Below, in pieces: positions 18,411-26,555 of a stretch of 64,000 bases of DNA. Below the pieces are notes generated by a model, which made no database searches, was not told the DNA's origin, and was given only the letters and a program-made list of their open reading frames with translations. The first letter of the stretch is position 1. Every line of letters starts with the position of its first letter. Where the stretch lies: NCBI RefSeq assembly GCF_006516955.1, contig NZ_VHLG01000007.1, forward strand, positions 1 through 64,000. The letters are read 5' to 3'. The position numbers were made by a program, and so were the translations under genes. Source of the stretch: Martelella alba. GTDB taxonomy: Bacteria; Pseudomonadota; Alphaproteobacteria; Rhizobiales; Rhizobiaceae.

Positions 18411-19153
18411 CAAAGCCACTTCTGAGAGCGGAAAACCTGCAGGTCGCCTTTGGCGGTGTTCGCGCGGCCGATGGCGTCAGTCTGACGATCAACGAGGGCG
18501 AATTCGTTGCCATTATCGGGCCGAACGGCTCGGGCAAGACGACTTTTCTGAACCTGTGCACCGGCTATGTCCGCCCGCTCGCCGGCAGGGTGATGCTGGG
18601 GGATCAGGAGATCACCCGGATGGAGCCGCGGGCGATTGCGCGTCGCGGCATCGCCCGTGCCTTCCAGATCCCGCAGCTGTTCACCGATCATTCGGTGATT
18701 GAAAATGTCATGCTGGCGATCGCGGCGCGCCGTGGCATCTGGCATGTGCTGCATCCCCTCGACCGTCCCGCCTATCGTCGCGAGGCGGAAGAGCTGCTGG
18801 CGCTCTTGAACCTTTCACAGCATGCAGAAACCATTGCCGGTACGCTGCCGGAAGGCCTGCGCAAGCTGGCCGATGTCACGGTCGCCATGGCTCTTCGGCC
18901 AAAGCTTCTGTTGCTGGACGAGCCGACCAGCGGTGTCTCGGCGCTGGAGCGCTTCCCGCTGATGGATACGCTGATGAAGGCGATGAAATCGGAAGGTATC
19001 ACGGCGCTTTTCGTCGAGCATGACATGGATATCGTTGAAAATTATGCCGACCGTGTTGTCGTCTGGAACGCTGGCAGCATCATGGCCGAGGGAACACCCG
19101 AAGCGGTGATGAAGGACCCGCGCGTCCTTGAAAACGTGATTGGAGTGGCATGA
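18407..19153 (+). CDS. Branched-chain-type ABC ATPase, LivG-like, atypical signature motif
   Basis: Nucleotide-binding subunit of 248 residues. Walker A is GPNGSGKTT (about 44-52), the Q-loop region is ARAFQIPQLF, Walker B is LLLLDEPTSG and the H-loop is FVEHDMDIV. The ABC signature, normally LSYGDQRR or LSGGQ, reads TLPEGLRKLADV here, so only the glycine of the canonical motif remains. All other motifs are intact and the frame is open, so it is not a pseudogene; the paired LivF carries a canonical VSGGQ. Asymmetric signatures occur in heterodimeric ABC ATPases, where one ATP site is weakened. Both flanking gene junctions overlap by 4 bp. Confidence 0.85.
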   Translation: MTKPLLRAENLQVAFGGVRAADGVSLTINEGEFVAIIGPNGSGKTTFLNLCTGYVRPLAGRVMLGDQEITRMEPRAIARRGIARAFQIPQLFTDHSVIENVMLAIAARRGIWHVLHPLDRPAYRREAEELLALLNLSQHAETIAGTLPEGLRKLADVTVAMALRPKLLLLDEPTSGVSALERFPLMDTLMKAMKSEGITALFVEHDMDIVENYADRVVVWNAGSIMAEGTPEAVMKDPRVLENVIGVA

Positions 19154-19809
19154 TGCTTCAGGTTGAAAATCTCTCGGTCGAGATCGCCGGTGTTCAGGTG
19201 CTGCGCTCGGTGAAGCTTGAACTGACCGCCGGGCTTTGCACGGTTCTGATCGGCCGCAATGGCGCGGGCAAGACCACCACGCTGCGCGCCATTATGGGGT
19301 TGATTGAACGCACCGGCGGTACGATTAGGCTTGAGGGCCGTGAAATTCAGGATATGCCCAGCCATGATCGCGCCCGGCTCGGGATTGGTTATGCACCGGA
19401 AGACCGGCGGCTGATCGGCAATTTTACGGTCGAAGACAATATTCTTCTGCCCGCTTTGGCCATCAAGATGCCGGCAGCCGAGCGCAAGCGCCGACTGGAA
19501 GAAGTCTATGCCTTCCTGCCCGAACTTCACACCATGCGGGCGCGGCCCGGTGGCGGCGTGTCCGGCGGGCAGGGCAAGATGGTGGCGCTTGGCCGGGCGC
19601 TGATGGTGGCTGACAAGGTTCTGTTTCTCGATGAGCCGTTTCAGGGACTGGCACCGGCGCTGGCGCTTGAATATGCCGACACGCTTTCACGACTGCGTAA
19701 AGAACGTTCTGATCTGGCGTTGTTCATCACTGAATCCACGCCGAAACTGCTAGCCGCCATTGCCGATCGTGAACTGCAGATCGAACGTGGAGAAATGACG
19801 AGCCTTTAG
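19150..19809 (+). CDS. Branched-chain-type ABC ATPase, LivF-like
   Basis: Second nucleotide-binding subunit, 219 residues, slightly shorter than the usual 230-240. Walker A is GRNGAGKTT (about 35-43), signature GGGVSGGQGKMVALGRAL, Walker B VLFLDEPFQGLAP. The H-loop histidine position reads LFITESTPK, with no clear histidine, which is unusual. Translation can start at either of two consecutive ATG codons (19150 or 19153). It closes the Liv operon. Together with LivG it would hydrolyse ATP to drive import of the ligand captured by the binding protein. Confidence 0.85.
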   Translation: MMLQVENLSVEIAGVQVLRSVKLELTAGLCTVLIGRNGAGKTTTLRAIMGLIERTGGTIRLEGREIQDMPSHDRARLGIGYAPEDRRLIGNFTVEDNILLPALAIKMPAAERKRRLEEVYAFLPELHTMRARPGGGVSGGQGKMVALGRALMVADKVLFLDEPFQGLAPALALEYADTLSRLRKERSDLALFITESTPKLLAAIADRELQIERGEMTSL

Positions 19810-20041
19810 CTGCTGCTTCAATCGGCCTTTCGGCTGGAGAAAGCTTGCCCGGAAGGGCGGCAAGGGCAGGGCGCGGGGCAAGGCGACGCGAGGTGTCTGC
19901 GGGCCCTTCACGGGCGGGTGGAAAGTCGCTAAGGTGAGGTATTCTCGCATTCCACCGTCCATGAAAAACGGCAATGCCGGCTGTTCTTGATGCCGTCGCT
20001 GATGCCCGAAAGCTCCGGTCCCGGAGTGGTCACGTTCACAT

Positions 20042-20986
20042 ATGCTTACAGTTCTCGGTATCATCTTTCCGGTTTTCGCGATGATCGCGGTTGGTTATGG
20101 CGCGGTGCGCAAGGGGCTGGTCCTGCCGGGTGATGTCGGCGGGCTTGGCCGTTTCGTGGTCAATGTCTGCCTGCCTGCACTGCTGTTCAGTGCGGTGACA
20201 AGCAGTGATCGCAGCGATTTCACCCAGCCGCTCTATCTGTCGATATACGCGGTTTGCGGGCTCGCCAATATGGGGCTGATCTGGCTTGCCGTATCGTTTG
20301 CCGGCGCCGAGCGGACCCGGCGCGCGGCGGCAACACTTGGCGCCAGCACGCCCAATTCCGCTTATATCGGCTATCCGATCCTGCTTCTGGCGCTGCCGGA
20401 GATTGCGGCACCCGCCTTTGCCATGAATGTGGTGGTGGAGAACTTCCTGTTCCTGCCGCTCGGGCTCATGCTTCTGGAGCAGGCGCAGACGGTGGAAAGC
20501 CGGACGCCATTTGCAACAGCCCGGCGGCTTTTGAAAAGCATTCTGACAAAGCCGATGATCCTCGGCATGTTTGCCGGTCTGGCCGTCGCTCTGCTTGGTA
20601 TTCCGCTTCCCCACGCATTTGTGCGGCTGGTCGAGATGATCGCGCAGGCCACACCAGCGATCGCGCTGTTCTTCATCGGCGGCACGCTGGTCGGCCTGCC
20701 ATTGCGCGGGCATCTGAACTACGCGGTACTGGTCGCCTCGGCGAAGCTTCTGATTTTTCCAGCGCTGGCTGCAGTGATGGCAGCGGGCCTTGCCCTGTTC
20801 GGTTGCCGCTTTTCCGACCCGCGGCTGTTCAGCGCACTGATCCTGTCGGCCGCCATGCCGATTTTCGGCATGTATGCGATCTTCACCCAGGACGTCGGGC
20901 ATGAGGGCATGGCCTCGATCGCCATGCTGACCTCGATCATCGGTGCCTTTTTCACGCTGTCTGCGCTGCTGATCATTCTGCTTTAG
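20042..20986 (+). CDS. AEC-family (auxin efflux carrier-like) transporter
   Basis: Inner-membrane carrier of 314 residues with about ten hydrophobic segments arranged as two five-helix halves: N-terminal FPVFAMIAVGYGAVRKG and a second half from about residue 165. NSAYIGYPI near residue 103 is the conserved Asn-Pro region of the family. Bacterial AEC proteins move dicarboxylates such as malate or malonate, or other organic acids, in either direction. The gene lies 232 bases after the Liv operon and converges with the carbamoylase gene (6-base gap). It may export an end product or import a related acid; the substrate is unknown. Confidence 0.82.
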   Translation: MLTVLGIIFPVFAMIAVGYGAVRKGLVLPGDVGGLGRFVVNVCLPALLFSAVTSSDRSDFTQPLYLSIYAVCGLANMGLIWLAVSFAGAERTRRAAATLGASTPNSAYIGYPILLLALPEIAAPAFAMNVVVENFLFLPLGLMLLEQAQTVESRTPFATARRLLKSILTKPMILGMFAGLAVALLGIPLPHAFVRLVEMIAQATPAIALFFIGGTLVGLPLRGHLNYAVLVASAKLLIFPALAAVMAAGLALFGCRFSDPRLFSALILSAAMPIFGMYAIFTQDVGHEGMASIAMLTSIIGAFFTLSALLIILL

Positions 20987-20992
20987 CGCGTT

Positions 20993-22237
20993 TCAGGAAA
21001 GCAAGGCCGTCACCGAAGCCATGAACATGTCGGCGCCTGCGATGATATGGCGATCTTCGACAAATTCCGCCTCATTATGGCTGAGCCCGTCCCGGCAGGG
21101 CACGAAAAGCATGGCCGACGGCGTTGCGCCTGCGAGAAACAGCGCATCGTGGAACGCCCCTGACAGCATATCTTTCGTGTCAAACCCGGTTTTTGCCGCC
21201 GCTTCGCGCAGCGCCCCGACGATTTCGGGAGCAAAGAATGCGGGCGCCATATCGCTGGTTCTGACGATCGAAACGGTGACATTCTCACCTGCTGCGGCTC
21301 TCTCGAGCGTTTGTTTGATCAGCGTTTCATAGCGATCGAGCATTGCCGTTGACGGATGTCTGAGATCAATGGTGCAGGCGGCCGTTGCCGGAATGGCGTT
21401 GACGCTGCCAGGCGTGATGGCAAGGCGTCCGATGGTGAAACGGGCGGTTTCATCTTCCGGCATGATGGTGCGGTAGAGTTCGTCGAGCGCTGCTGTCAAC
21501 GCTTTCAGCGGGTCACGGCGATAGGCAAGCGCGGTCGTGCCGGCATGGGCGGTCTGGCCTTCAAGCGTGACGTCAAACCAGCGCGTGCCCTGAATGCCGG
21601 TGACGATGCCGATCGGGATGTCTTCCTTTTCCAGCGAGGGGCCTTGTTCGATATGCAGTTCGAGATAGGCATGGACCGGGAAGCCGAGTGGACGTGTCCC
21701 GGCGGCCTCTGAGAGTGCATCGAAGGTTGCCCGGCGCTCGTCTTCGAAATTCAACCCGTCATCGGCGGCGGCAAGCATTGCCCAGCTTTCAGGGATCGTG
21801 CCTGCCGCGAAAGCCCGCGATCCCATGCAGCCCGGGGCAAAGCGGCAGCCTTCCTCATTGGTCCATGCAACGACCTCGACCGGGCGTTGCGGTGTGAAAC
21901 CGGCATCGGCGAGGCTTTCCAGCACTTCGAATGCCGTCAGCGTTCCGAGCGCGCCATCATAGCGCCCGCCAGCCGGCTGGCTGTCGAGATGGGAGCCGAT
22001 CAGCAGCGGCGGCAAAGCGTTGTCGGCGCCGCCCATGCGGATGAAGAGATTGCAGATATCATCCTGATAGACAGAAAAACCGCGCTTTGCGGCAAGTTTT
22101 GTGATCAGCGCGCGGGCCTTGCGGTCGCCTGCACTGAGCGCCTGCCGATTGACGCCGCCGCCAGCCGTCGCCCCGATGGCGGCAAAGTCTGCAATCCGCT
22201 GTATGAGGCGTTTGCCATTGATCGAAAATGTCATCAC
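20993..22237 (-). CDS. M20-family amidohydrolase, N-carbamoyl-amino-acid hydrolase type
   Basis: Zinc- or manganese-dependent hydrolase of 414 residues, the usual length for hydantoinase/carbamoylase (HyuC/AllC/UAAH) enzymes. Metal ligands are visible: His83 in GSHLDSQP, Asp94 in GGRYDGALG, the Glu pair at 128-129 in WTNEEGCRF, His195 in LELHIEQGP, and His near 386 in SGAFHDALF. Such enzymes remove a carbamoyl, formyl or allantoate ureido group. It overlaps the TenA gene by 4 bp. Co-occurrence with TenA recalls thiamin-pyrimidine salvage, where an amidohydrolase deformylates the product; here it could act on an analogous carbamoyl or formyl intermediate. Confidence 0.85.
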   Translation of the reverse strand: MMTFSINGKRLIQRIADFAAIGATAGGGVNRQALSAGDRKARALITKLAAKRGFSVYQDDICNLFIRMGGADNALPPLLIGSHLDSQPAGGRYDGALGTLTAFEVLESLADAGFTPQRPVEVVAWTNEEGCRFAPGCMGSRAFAAGTIPESWAMLAAADDGLNFEDERRATFDALSEAAGTRPLGFPVHAYLELHIEQGPSLEKEDIPIGIVTGIQGTRWFDVTLEGQTAHAGTTALAYRRDPLKALTAALDELYRTIMPEDETARFTIGRLAITPGSVNAIPATAACTIDLRHPSTAMLDRYETLIKQTLERAAAGENVTVSIVRTSDMAPAFFAPEIVGALREAAAKTGFDTKDMLSGAFHDALFLAGATPSAMLFVPCRDGLSHNEAEFVEDRHIIAGADMFMASVTALLS

Positions 22238-22893
22238 GCATCCTTTCCATAGGCGGCAGTGTGAAACTCGATCTCCAGCCGCATCGCCTTGCCGAAAACG
22301 GCGCTTAGATGCGCGCGCTGGGCATTGCCGAGCACTTCACCTGCCGCATCCAGCCGATCTTTGAGCCACATGGCCTGGGCGGCGAAAGTTTCATCGGTGT
22401 GAAGCCCGACCCATTCGGCCAGAAGCGGATCGGAAATCTTCGTTTCCATCGCCTGTTTCGACCAGGTCCAGTACATCCATTCGGCGGCGAACATGGCGGC
22501 AATGGTGTCAATGAAGCCGCCGTTGCGGGCAATGGTCAGCATGCCGTCACGAAAACGATGGACGGCCGGATCCGTCAGATCGAAATCGGAAGGGTTGATG
22601 CCGCGTTCGGCAAAGGTCTTTTCGAAATAGGCGATCTGGTGATTGGCCAGCGCATCCAGCACACCGATCAGCCATCGCCGGTCGGTCATGGTTTCTGCCC
22701 TGGCGGTCGCATAGGCGAAGATCGAAATCGCCGTTTCGACAAAGGCGCCCTCGAAGACGAGATAGCGTTCGAAAGCCGCTTTCGGCAGCCGGTCGGCCTT
22801 GATGTCTTCGACAAAACGATGCGCCACCATCTGGTCGAAAACGGTTCTGTTTTCCCTGAGGATATAGTCGGAAAGCTTTTCCATCTTGTCCAC
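22234..22893 (-). CDS. TenA-like protein (TenA_E type)
   Basis: A 219-residue all-helical TenA/PqqC-superfamily protein. FVEDIKADRLPKAAFERYLV (about 27-46) is the conserved start of the fold and FAAEWMYWTWS the active-site helix. At the position where classical TenA aminopyrimidine aminohydrolases carry the nucleophilic cysteine, this protein has Ala-Ala-Glu (AAEW), which puts it with the cysteine-less TenA_E group. Members of that group have been linked to hydrolysis of amino-HMP derivatives, but many are uncharacterised. Its stop abuts the next gene's start by 4-bp overlap and its start directly follows the BtpA stop, so the three genes form one transcript. Confidence 0.8.
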   Translation of the reverse strand: MDKMEKLSDYILRENRTVFDQMVAHRFVEDIKADRLPKAAFERYLVFEGAFVETAISIFAYATARAETMTDRRWLIGVLDALANHQIAYFEKTFAERGINPSDFDLTDPAVHRFRDGMLTIARNGGFIDTIAAMFAAEWMYWTWSKQAMETKISDPLLAEWVGLHTDETFAAQAMWLKDRLDAAGEVLGNAQRAHLSAVFGKAMRLEIEFHTAAYGKDA

Positions 22894-23739
22894 TCAGTCG
22901 CGGCCAAGGGCAGGGCGGGCAGCGGCCATGAAGGTCTTTACCCGCTCTGGATCAACCGGGTTCCACCACACACCGCCCTGTTTCAGCGAGGAGGCGACGA
23001 TCACACCTTCGGTTCGGCCAAGGATCGCAGCGACATTCTCCGCCGTGACGCCAGAGCCGACCAGCAGCGGCAGGTCAGTTGCCGAACGGACCTCGTCAAT
23101 CTCCTCAAGCGTCGCGGAATTGCCGGTGCGCTGGCCGGTGGCAATCACGCCATCGGCATCGAAAAAGGCAAGGTCACGGGTCTGTTCGGGAATGGTGCGG
23201 TCAGCGGTGATGGCATGGGCGCCGTGCTTCACATGGCTGTCGGCGAAGACCTTGATGTGGTCGGCCCTGAGCGCGGCGCGGTAGCGCAGGGCTTCGCCCG
23301 CACGGCCTTCCATGAAGCCCTCATTGGCGACATAGGCATTGGCCCACTGGTTGACGCGAATGAATTTTGCGCCGCCGGAAAGCGCGATCGCAATCGCCGG
23401 AACAGGGGCGTTGGCGAGCACATTGATGCCAATCGGCACGCCGGTGGCACGGGCAATACGGTCGGTGATGACAGCCATGAAGGCCGCCGTCTCGTAGCCG
23501 ATATCCTCCGGCTTGGAGAAGGGAATGTCGCCGTGGTTCTCGATGACGAGACCATCCAGTCCGCCGGTGATCAAGGCATCGGCATCACGCATGGCGGCAT
23601 CATAGACGCTCTCGACCGGTTCGCCGCGATAACGCGGCGCACCGGGGAAGGGCAGGCAATGGATCATGCCGATCAGCGCCTTGTCAGTGCTGAATATTTC
23701 CCGTATGGCGCTGCTATTGGTATTCGATATTTTCTGCAT
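22894..23739 (-). CDS. BtpA/SgcQ family TIM-barrel protein
   Basis: A 281-residue protein with the BtpA family pattern: start ALIGMIHCLPFPGAPRY (about 20-36), then GGLDGLVIENHGDIPF, then VLVNA-like GINVLANAP, and the C-terminal phosphate-site-like GSGVTAENV. The family is a predicted TIM barrel related to phosphoribosyl-binding enzymes. The cyanobacterial member stabilises photosystem I, but bacterial members (SgcQ) sit in sugar operons and have no proven reaction. Here it heads the operon BtpA - TenA - carbamoylase and faces a PfkB kinase only 21 bases away. Family call good, function unknown. Confidence 0.8.
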   Translation of the reverse strand: MQKISNTNSSAIREIFSTDKALIGMIHCLPFPGAPRYRGEPVESVYDAAMRDADALITGGLDGLVIENHGDIPFSKPEDIGYETAAFMAVITDRIARATGVPIGINVLANAPVPAIAIALSGGAKFIRVNQWANAYVANEGFMEGRAGEALRYRAALRADHIKVFADSHVKHGAHAITADRTIPEQTRDLAFFDADGVIATGQRTGNSATLEEIDEVRSATDLPLLVGSGVTAENVAAILGRTEGVIVASSLKQGGVWWNPVDPERVKTFMAAARPALGRD

Positions 23740-23760
23740 TTTGTCTCCAGGAATTCTTAG

Positions 23761-24660
23761 ATGCGTGCCTTCGTGATCGGCAATGCCGCCATTGATGAAA
23801 CGGTTTCGGTTGAGAAAATGCCTGAAGCCGGTGTCTCCATCCTGGGCAGGATTGCCAGTCGTGATCTCGGCGGCAAGGGCACCAACCAGGCTGTCGTCAT
23901 GGCCCGTTCGGGGCTTAAAACCGTGCTGGTGAGCGCCACCGGCAATGACTTCCGCGCCGCGACCATTGGCGAGCAGCTGGCCGAAGAACCGGTCGATGCC
24001 CGCCTCGTGGCGCTTGATGGCGTCTCGACAGACTTTTCGATCGTGCTGACGACGCCCGACGGCGAGAATGTCAACATCACGACGACCGAAGCCGCAGAAG
24101 CGCTGCCGCTGGCGGCCGGTCTTGATGCGCTCGCAGAAGCCGATGCGGGTGACCTTCTCGTCATGCAGGGCAATCTGTCCGGTGAAACGACGCTGGCGCT
24201 TCTGAAGGCCGCAAAGGCGTGCGGCATGGTGACGGCTTTCAATCCGTCGCCGCTCAGGCCGTATTTTGCAAGCCTCTGGCCCTTCATCGATATTGCCTTT
24301 CTCAACCGGGGCGAAAGCGAAAGTCTGACCGGCAGAACCGGCGAGGCGGCGGCCGAAACCCTTTTCGCATTCGGCCTCAGCCAGCTTGTTCTGACCGCCG
24401 GTGCCGAGGGTGTTCTGCTCGGTTCAGCGGGCGGTGATTTCATTCAGGTGCCAGCGGTTGCGGCAAAGGCCGTCGACACGACGGGTGCCGGCGACTGTTT
24501 CATGGGGGTGGCGCTGGCCTCGGCCGCACTGCGTGGCACACAACTGGACGAAAGGGCAATCATCCATGCCGCCCATGCCGCCGCTCTGGCTGTGACACGG
24601 CGCGGAACACGCCGTGCCTTTCCGACAAGGGCCGAACTCGCCGCCATTCTTGCGGGGTGA
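23761..24660 (+). CDS. PfkB-family sugar or nucleoside kinase, ribokinase-like
   Basis: A 299-residue kinase transferring phosphate from ATP to a sugar or nucleoside hydroxyl. GGKGTNQAV (about 37-45) is PfkB signature 1, and DTTGAGDCFMG (about 239-249) signature 2, with the catalytic Asp of GAGD. Length fits RbsK. The start codon lies 21 bases from the divergent BtpA start, so its promoter must lie within the BtpA coding region. BtpA/SgcQ genes and PfkB kinases recur together in sugar loci. The CUT2 transporter cluster nearby could supply the substrate, perhaps a pentose or a nucleoside. Confidence 0.85.
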   Translation: MRAFVIGNAAIDETVSVEKMPEAGVSILGRIASRDLGGKGTNQAVVMARSGLKTVLVSATGNDFRAATIGEQLAEEPVDARLVALDGVSTDFSIVLTTPDGENVNITTTEAAEALPLAAGLDALAEADAGDLLVMQGNLSGETTLALLKAAKACGMVTAFNPSPLRPYFASLWPFIDIAFLNRGESESLTGRTGEAAAETLFAFGLSQLVLTAGAEGVLLGSAGGDFIQVPAVAAKAVDTTGAGDCFMGVALASAALRGTQLDERAIIHAAHAAALAVTRRGTRRAFPTRAELAAILAG

Positions 24661-24685
24661 GGTCGCCCTTGCCGGGGTGAGGGGC

Positions 24686-25456
24686 TCAGTCCTTCGCTGA
24701 AAGCCAGCCGAGAATATTCTTCCACAGCTTGCCGTAGCCGTCCCATTCGCAGAAGGCGGGCGAAAGCCAGTGCGGACCGATATCTGACGTCCACACCGCG
24801 CTGCGGCCCTTTCCGGCCTTGCCGGTCACCAGCAGCGGGTGGCTGCCCTGATCTGCGGGCAGGCGGGCGACAACCTCGATATCGTCGCGATCACGCAGCT
24901 CCACCTCGTTGACACCGAGCATGACCGGCCATTCGCCTTCAATACCGGCAAGGGTCGGGTGATCGGGCATCAGCACGTCCGGCACGGTGCCTTCCGGCAT
25001 TTCAACGCGGTCATCATAGGGCAGGCAGGTGACGGGCAGAACATCCTCGACGGCGGTGCGGCGCCAGCGGGCCCGGCCATCAATACCCTGGAAGGAGAAA
25101 TAGCCGCCGCACATCAAAAGGCCACCGCCCTTTTCAACCCAGGCCCTGATCAGCTTCAGCCGGTTGGGAACGGTCTTTGACTGCTGCCAAACGGCGGGGG
25201 GCAGGAGCAGCGTATTGGCGCCGATATCGGACAGGATCACCACGTCATAGGCATCAAGGCCTTCCATGTCGAAGGGGAAATCCTCGGCAGCCTCATGGGC
25301 GGGCATATAGGTCAGTTCGAATTCGCTGCCCTCAAGCGCCTTGACCAGCGGCTTGGCACCAAGGTGAAAATGCACGCTGCCGAACTGGTCGAAGCCCTTG
25401 TAATGGGTTTCTGATGTGACCCAGCTTTCGCCGACGAGAAGTACTTTTGTTGTCAT
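24686..25456 (-). CDS. Class I glutamine amidotransferase-like protein
   Basis: A 256-residue protein of the ThuA/COG5426-type glutamine-amidotransferase-like fold. KVLLVGESW opens the Rossmann-like sheet, YDVVILSDIGAN follows, and GGGLLMCGGYFSFQG (about 125-139) is a nucleophile-elbow-like turn with a cysteine. No synthetase partner is encoded nearby, so it is probably not a true amidotransferase. I chose the ATG at 25454-25456, preceded by a GGAA, rather than a longer frame overlapping the neighbouring gene. It is the last gene of the CUT2 sugar operon. Enzymatic role unknown. Confidence 0.7.
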   Translation of the reverse strand: MTTKVLLVGESWVTSETHYKGFDQFGSVHFHLGAKPLVKALEGSEFELTYMPAHEAAEDFPFDMEGLDAYDVVILSDIGANTLLLPPAVWQQSKTVPNRLKLIRAWVEKGGGLLMCGGYFSFQGIDGRARWRRTAVEDVLPVTCLPYDDRVEMPEGTVPDVLMPDHPTLAGIEGEWPVMLGVNEVELRDRDDIEVVARLPADQGSHPLLVTGKAGKGRSAVWTSDIGPHWLSPAFCEWDGYGKLWKNILGWLSAKD

Positions 25457-25475
25457 TTCGGTTCCGTTTTCATGT

Positions 25476-26555
25476 TTACCGGTCCGCAAAACTGCCGTCG
25501 AAGACCGCGCGCGGATTATCGTTCATCAGGCCTGAGAGCACCGCGCCGTCAAGGCCGTGACGGGCCAGTCGGGGCAGAAAGTGCTTGAGGATGAAGGCAT
25601 AGCCGTTGCCGCCATAATGGCTCAGCATCATTTTCAGGAATACATCATGCGACAGGAGGATGCGACCGGCATGACCGGCTTCCACCAGCTTGACAATGGC
25701 GCGGGCGCATTCCTCATCGCTCGGGCATTGCACCTGCTGGTCGGCATAGAAGAAATCCATGCCGATCATGTCATATTCAATGAACGCACCACGGGCGGCA
25801 AGCTCACTCTGATAGGTGAAGTCGTCATGCGAGGGGTTCATGTGGCACAGCACGGTGTGACGGAGATCTGCGCCTTCGGCTTCCGCTATGTCGAGGACGT
25901 CGTGGCCGAGACGGAACCAGCCAGGCAGATGCACCATCAACGGCAGGCCGGTGCGCGCCTGGGCCCGTGCAGCGCCGCGCAGGGATTTGCGTTCATCCGG
26001 CGTGAAATCGGCGGAAACGCCGATCTCGCCGATCAGGCCGATCTTCACGTCAGTACCGTCAACGCCGTTCACGGCCTCGGCAACGATCTCGTCGGCGATA
26101 TCATCCTCTGACATGCCAGCCAGTTTTGCCGGATGGGAATCCTGCAGATAGAAACCGGCACCGATGACGATATTGAGGCCGGTTGCCGCCGATATCCTCT
26201 GCATCGCCAGCGGATTGCGGCCGATGCCCTGGCAGGTCGGTTCGACAAGCGTTCTGCCGCCGGCTTTCACCAGGGCGGCAAGCTCGCGGATCGCCAGAGC
26301 CTCATCGTCGAGGGTGATATTGTGCTTGTTGACGAAGGGATCCTGATGCAGCTCGCTCAGGATCTCCATGCAGATGAAGCTTTCGGCGAGATATTGCCGT
26401 TCCGGCGTTTTCGGCGGATGCCACCAGCATGTGCAGTCGTTGAGGATATGCTCATGCATCATTGTCACGCCGAGGTCTGCGGCGCTGACCGGGCCGTTGA
26501 CTGTCATGACCTTGCCCGAGCCCGTATGGGCTTCGGACAGCTCATTCTTGCTCAT
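25476..26555 (-). CDS. Phosphotriesterase-family metallohydrolase (lactonase-like)
   Basis: Binuclear-metal amidohydrolase of 359 residues. The HxH motif is His34/His36 in MMHEHILND, and TLVEPTC offers the bridging carboxylate (Glu rather than carboxylated Lys, as in the E. coli PHP protein). MVHLPGW, VLCHMNPSHDD and LLSHDVF give the remaining His, His and Asp ligands. Sugar-operon members of this family hydrolyse sugar lactones or phosphorylated lactones. The ATG at 26553-26555 has a strong GGGAGG ribosome site and shares one base with the permease stop (TAATG). A longer upstream frame overlapping the permease gene was rejected. Confidence 0.85.
   Translation of the reverse strand: MSKNELSEAHTGSGKVMTVNGPVSAADLGVTMMHEHILNDCTCWWHPPKTPERQYLAESFICMEILSELHQDPFVNKHNITLDDEALAIRELAALVKAGGRTLVEPTCQGIGRNPLAMQRISAATGLNIVIGAGFYLQDSHPAKLAGMSEDDIADEIVAEAVNGVDGTDVKIGLIGEIGVSADFTPDERKSLRGAARAQARTGLPLMVHLPGWFRLGHDVLDIAEAEGADLRHTVLCHMNPSHDDFTYQSELAARGAFIEYDMIGMDFFYADQQVQCPSDEECARAIVKLVEAGHAGRILLSHDVFLKMMLSHYGGNGYAFILKHFLPRLARHGLDGAVLSGLMNDNPRAVFDGSFADR

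Noticed and set aside
18407-19153. LivG-like gene as a pseudogene because of the altered signature motif
   Set aside because: The frame is intact, other motifs are kept and the gene is translationally coupled on both sides.
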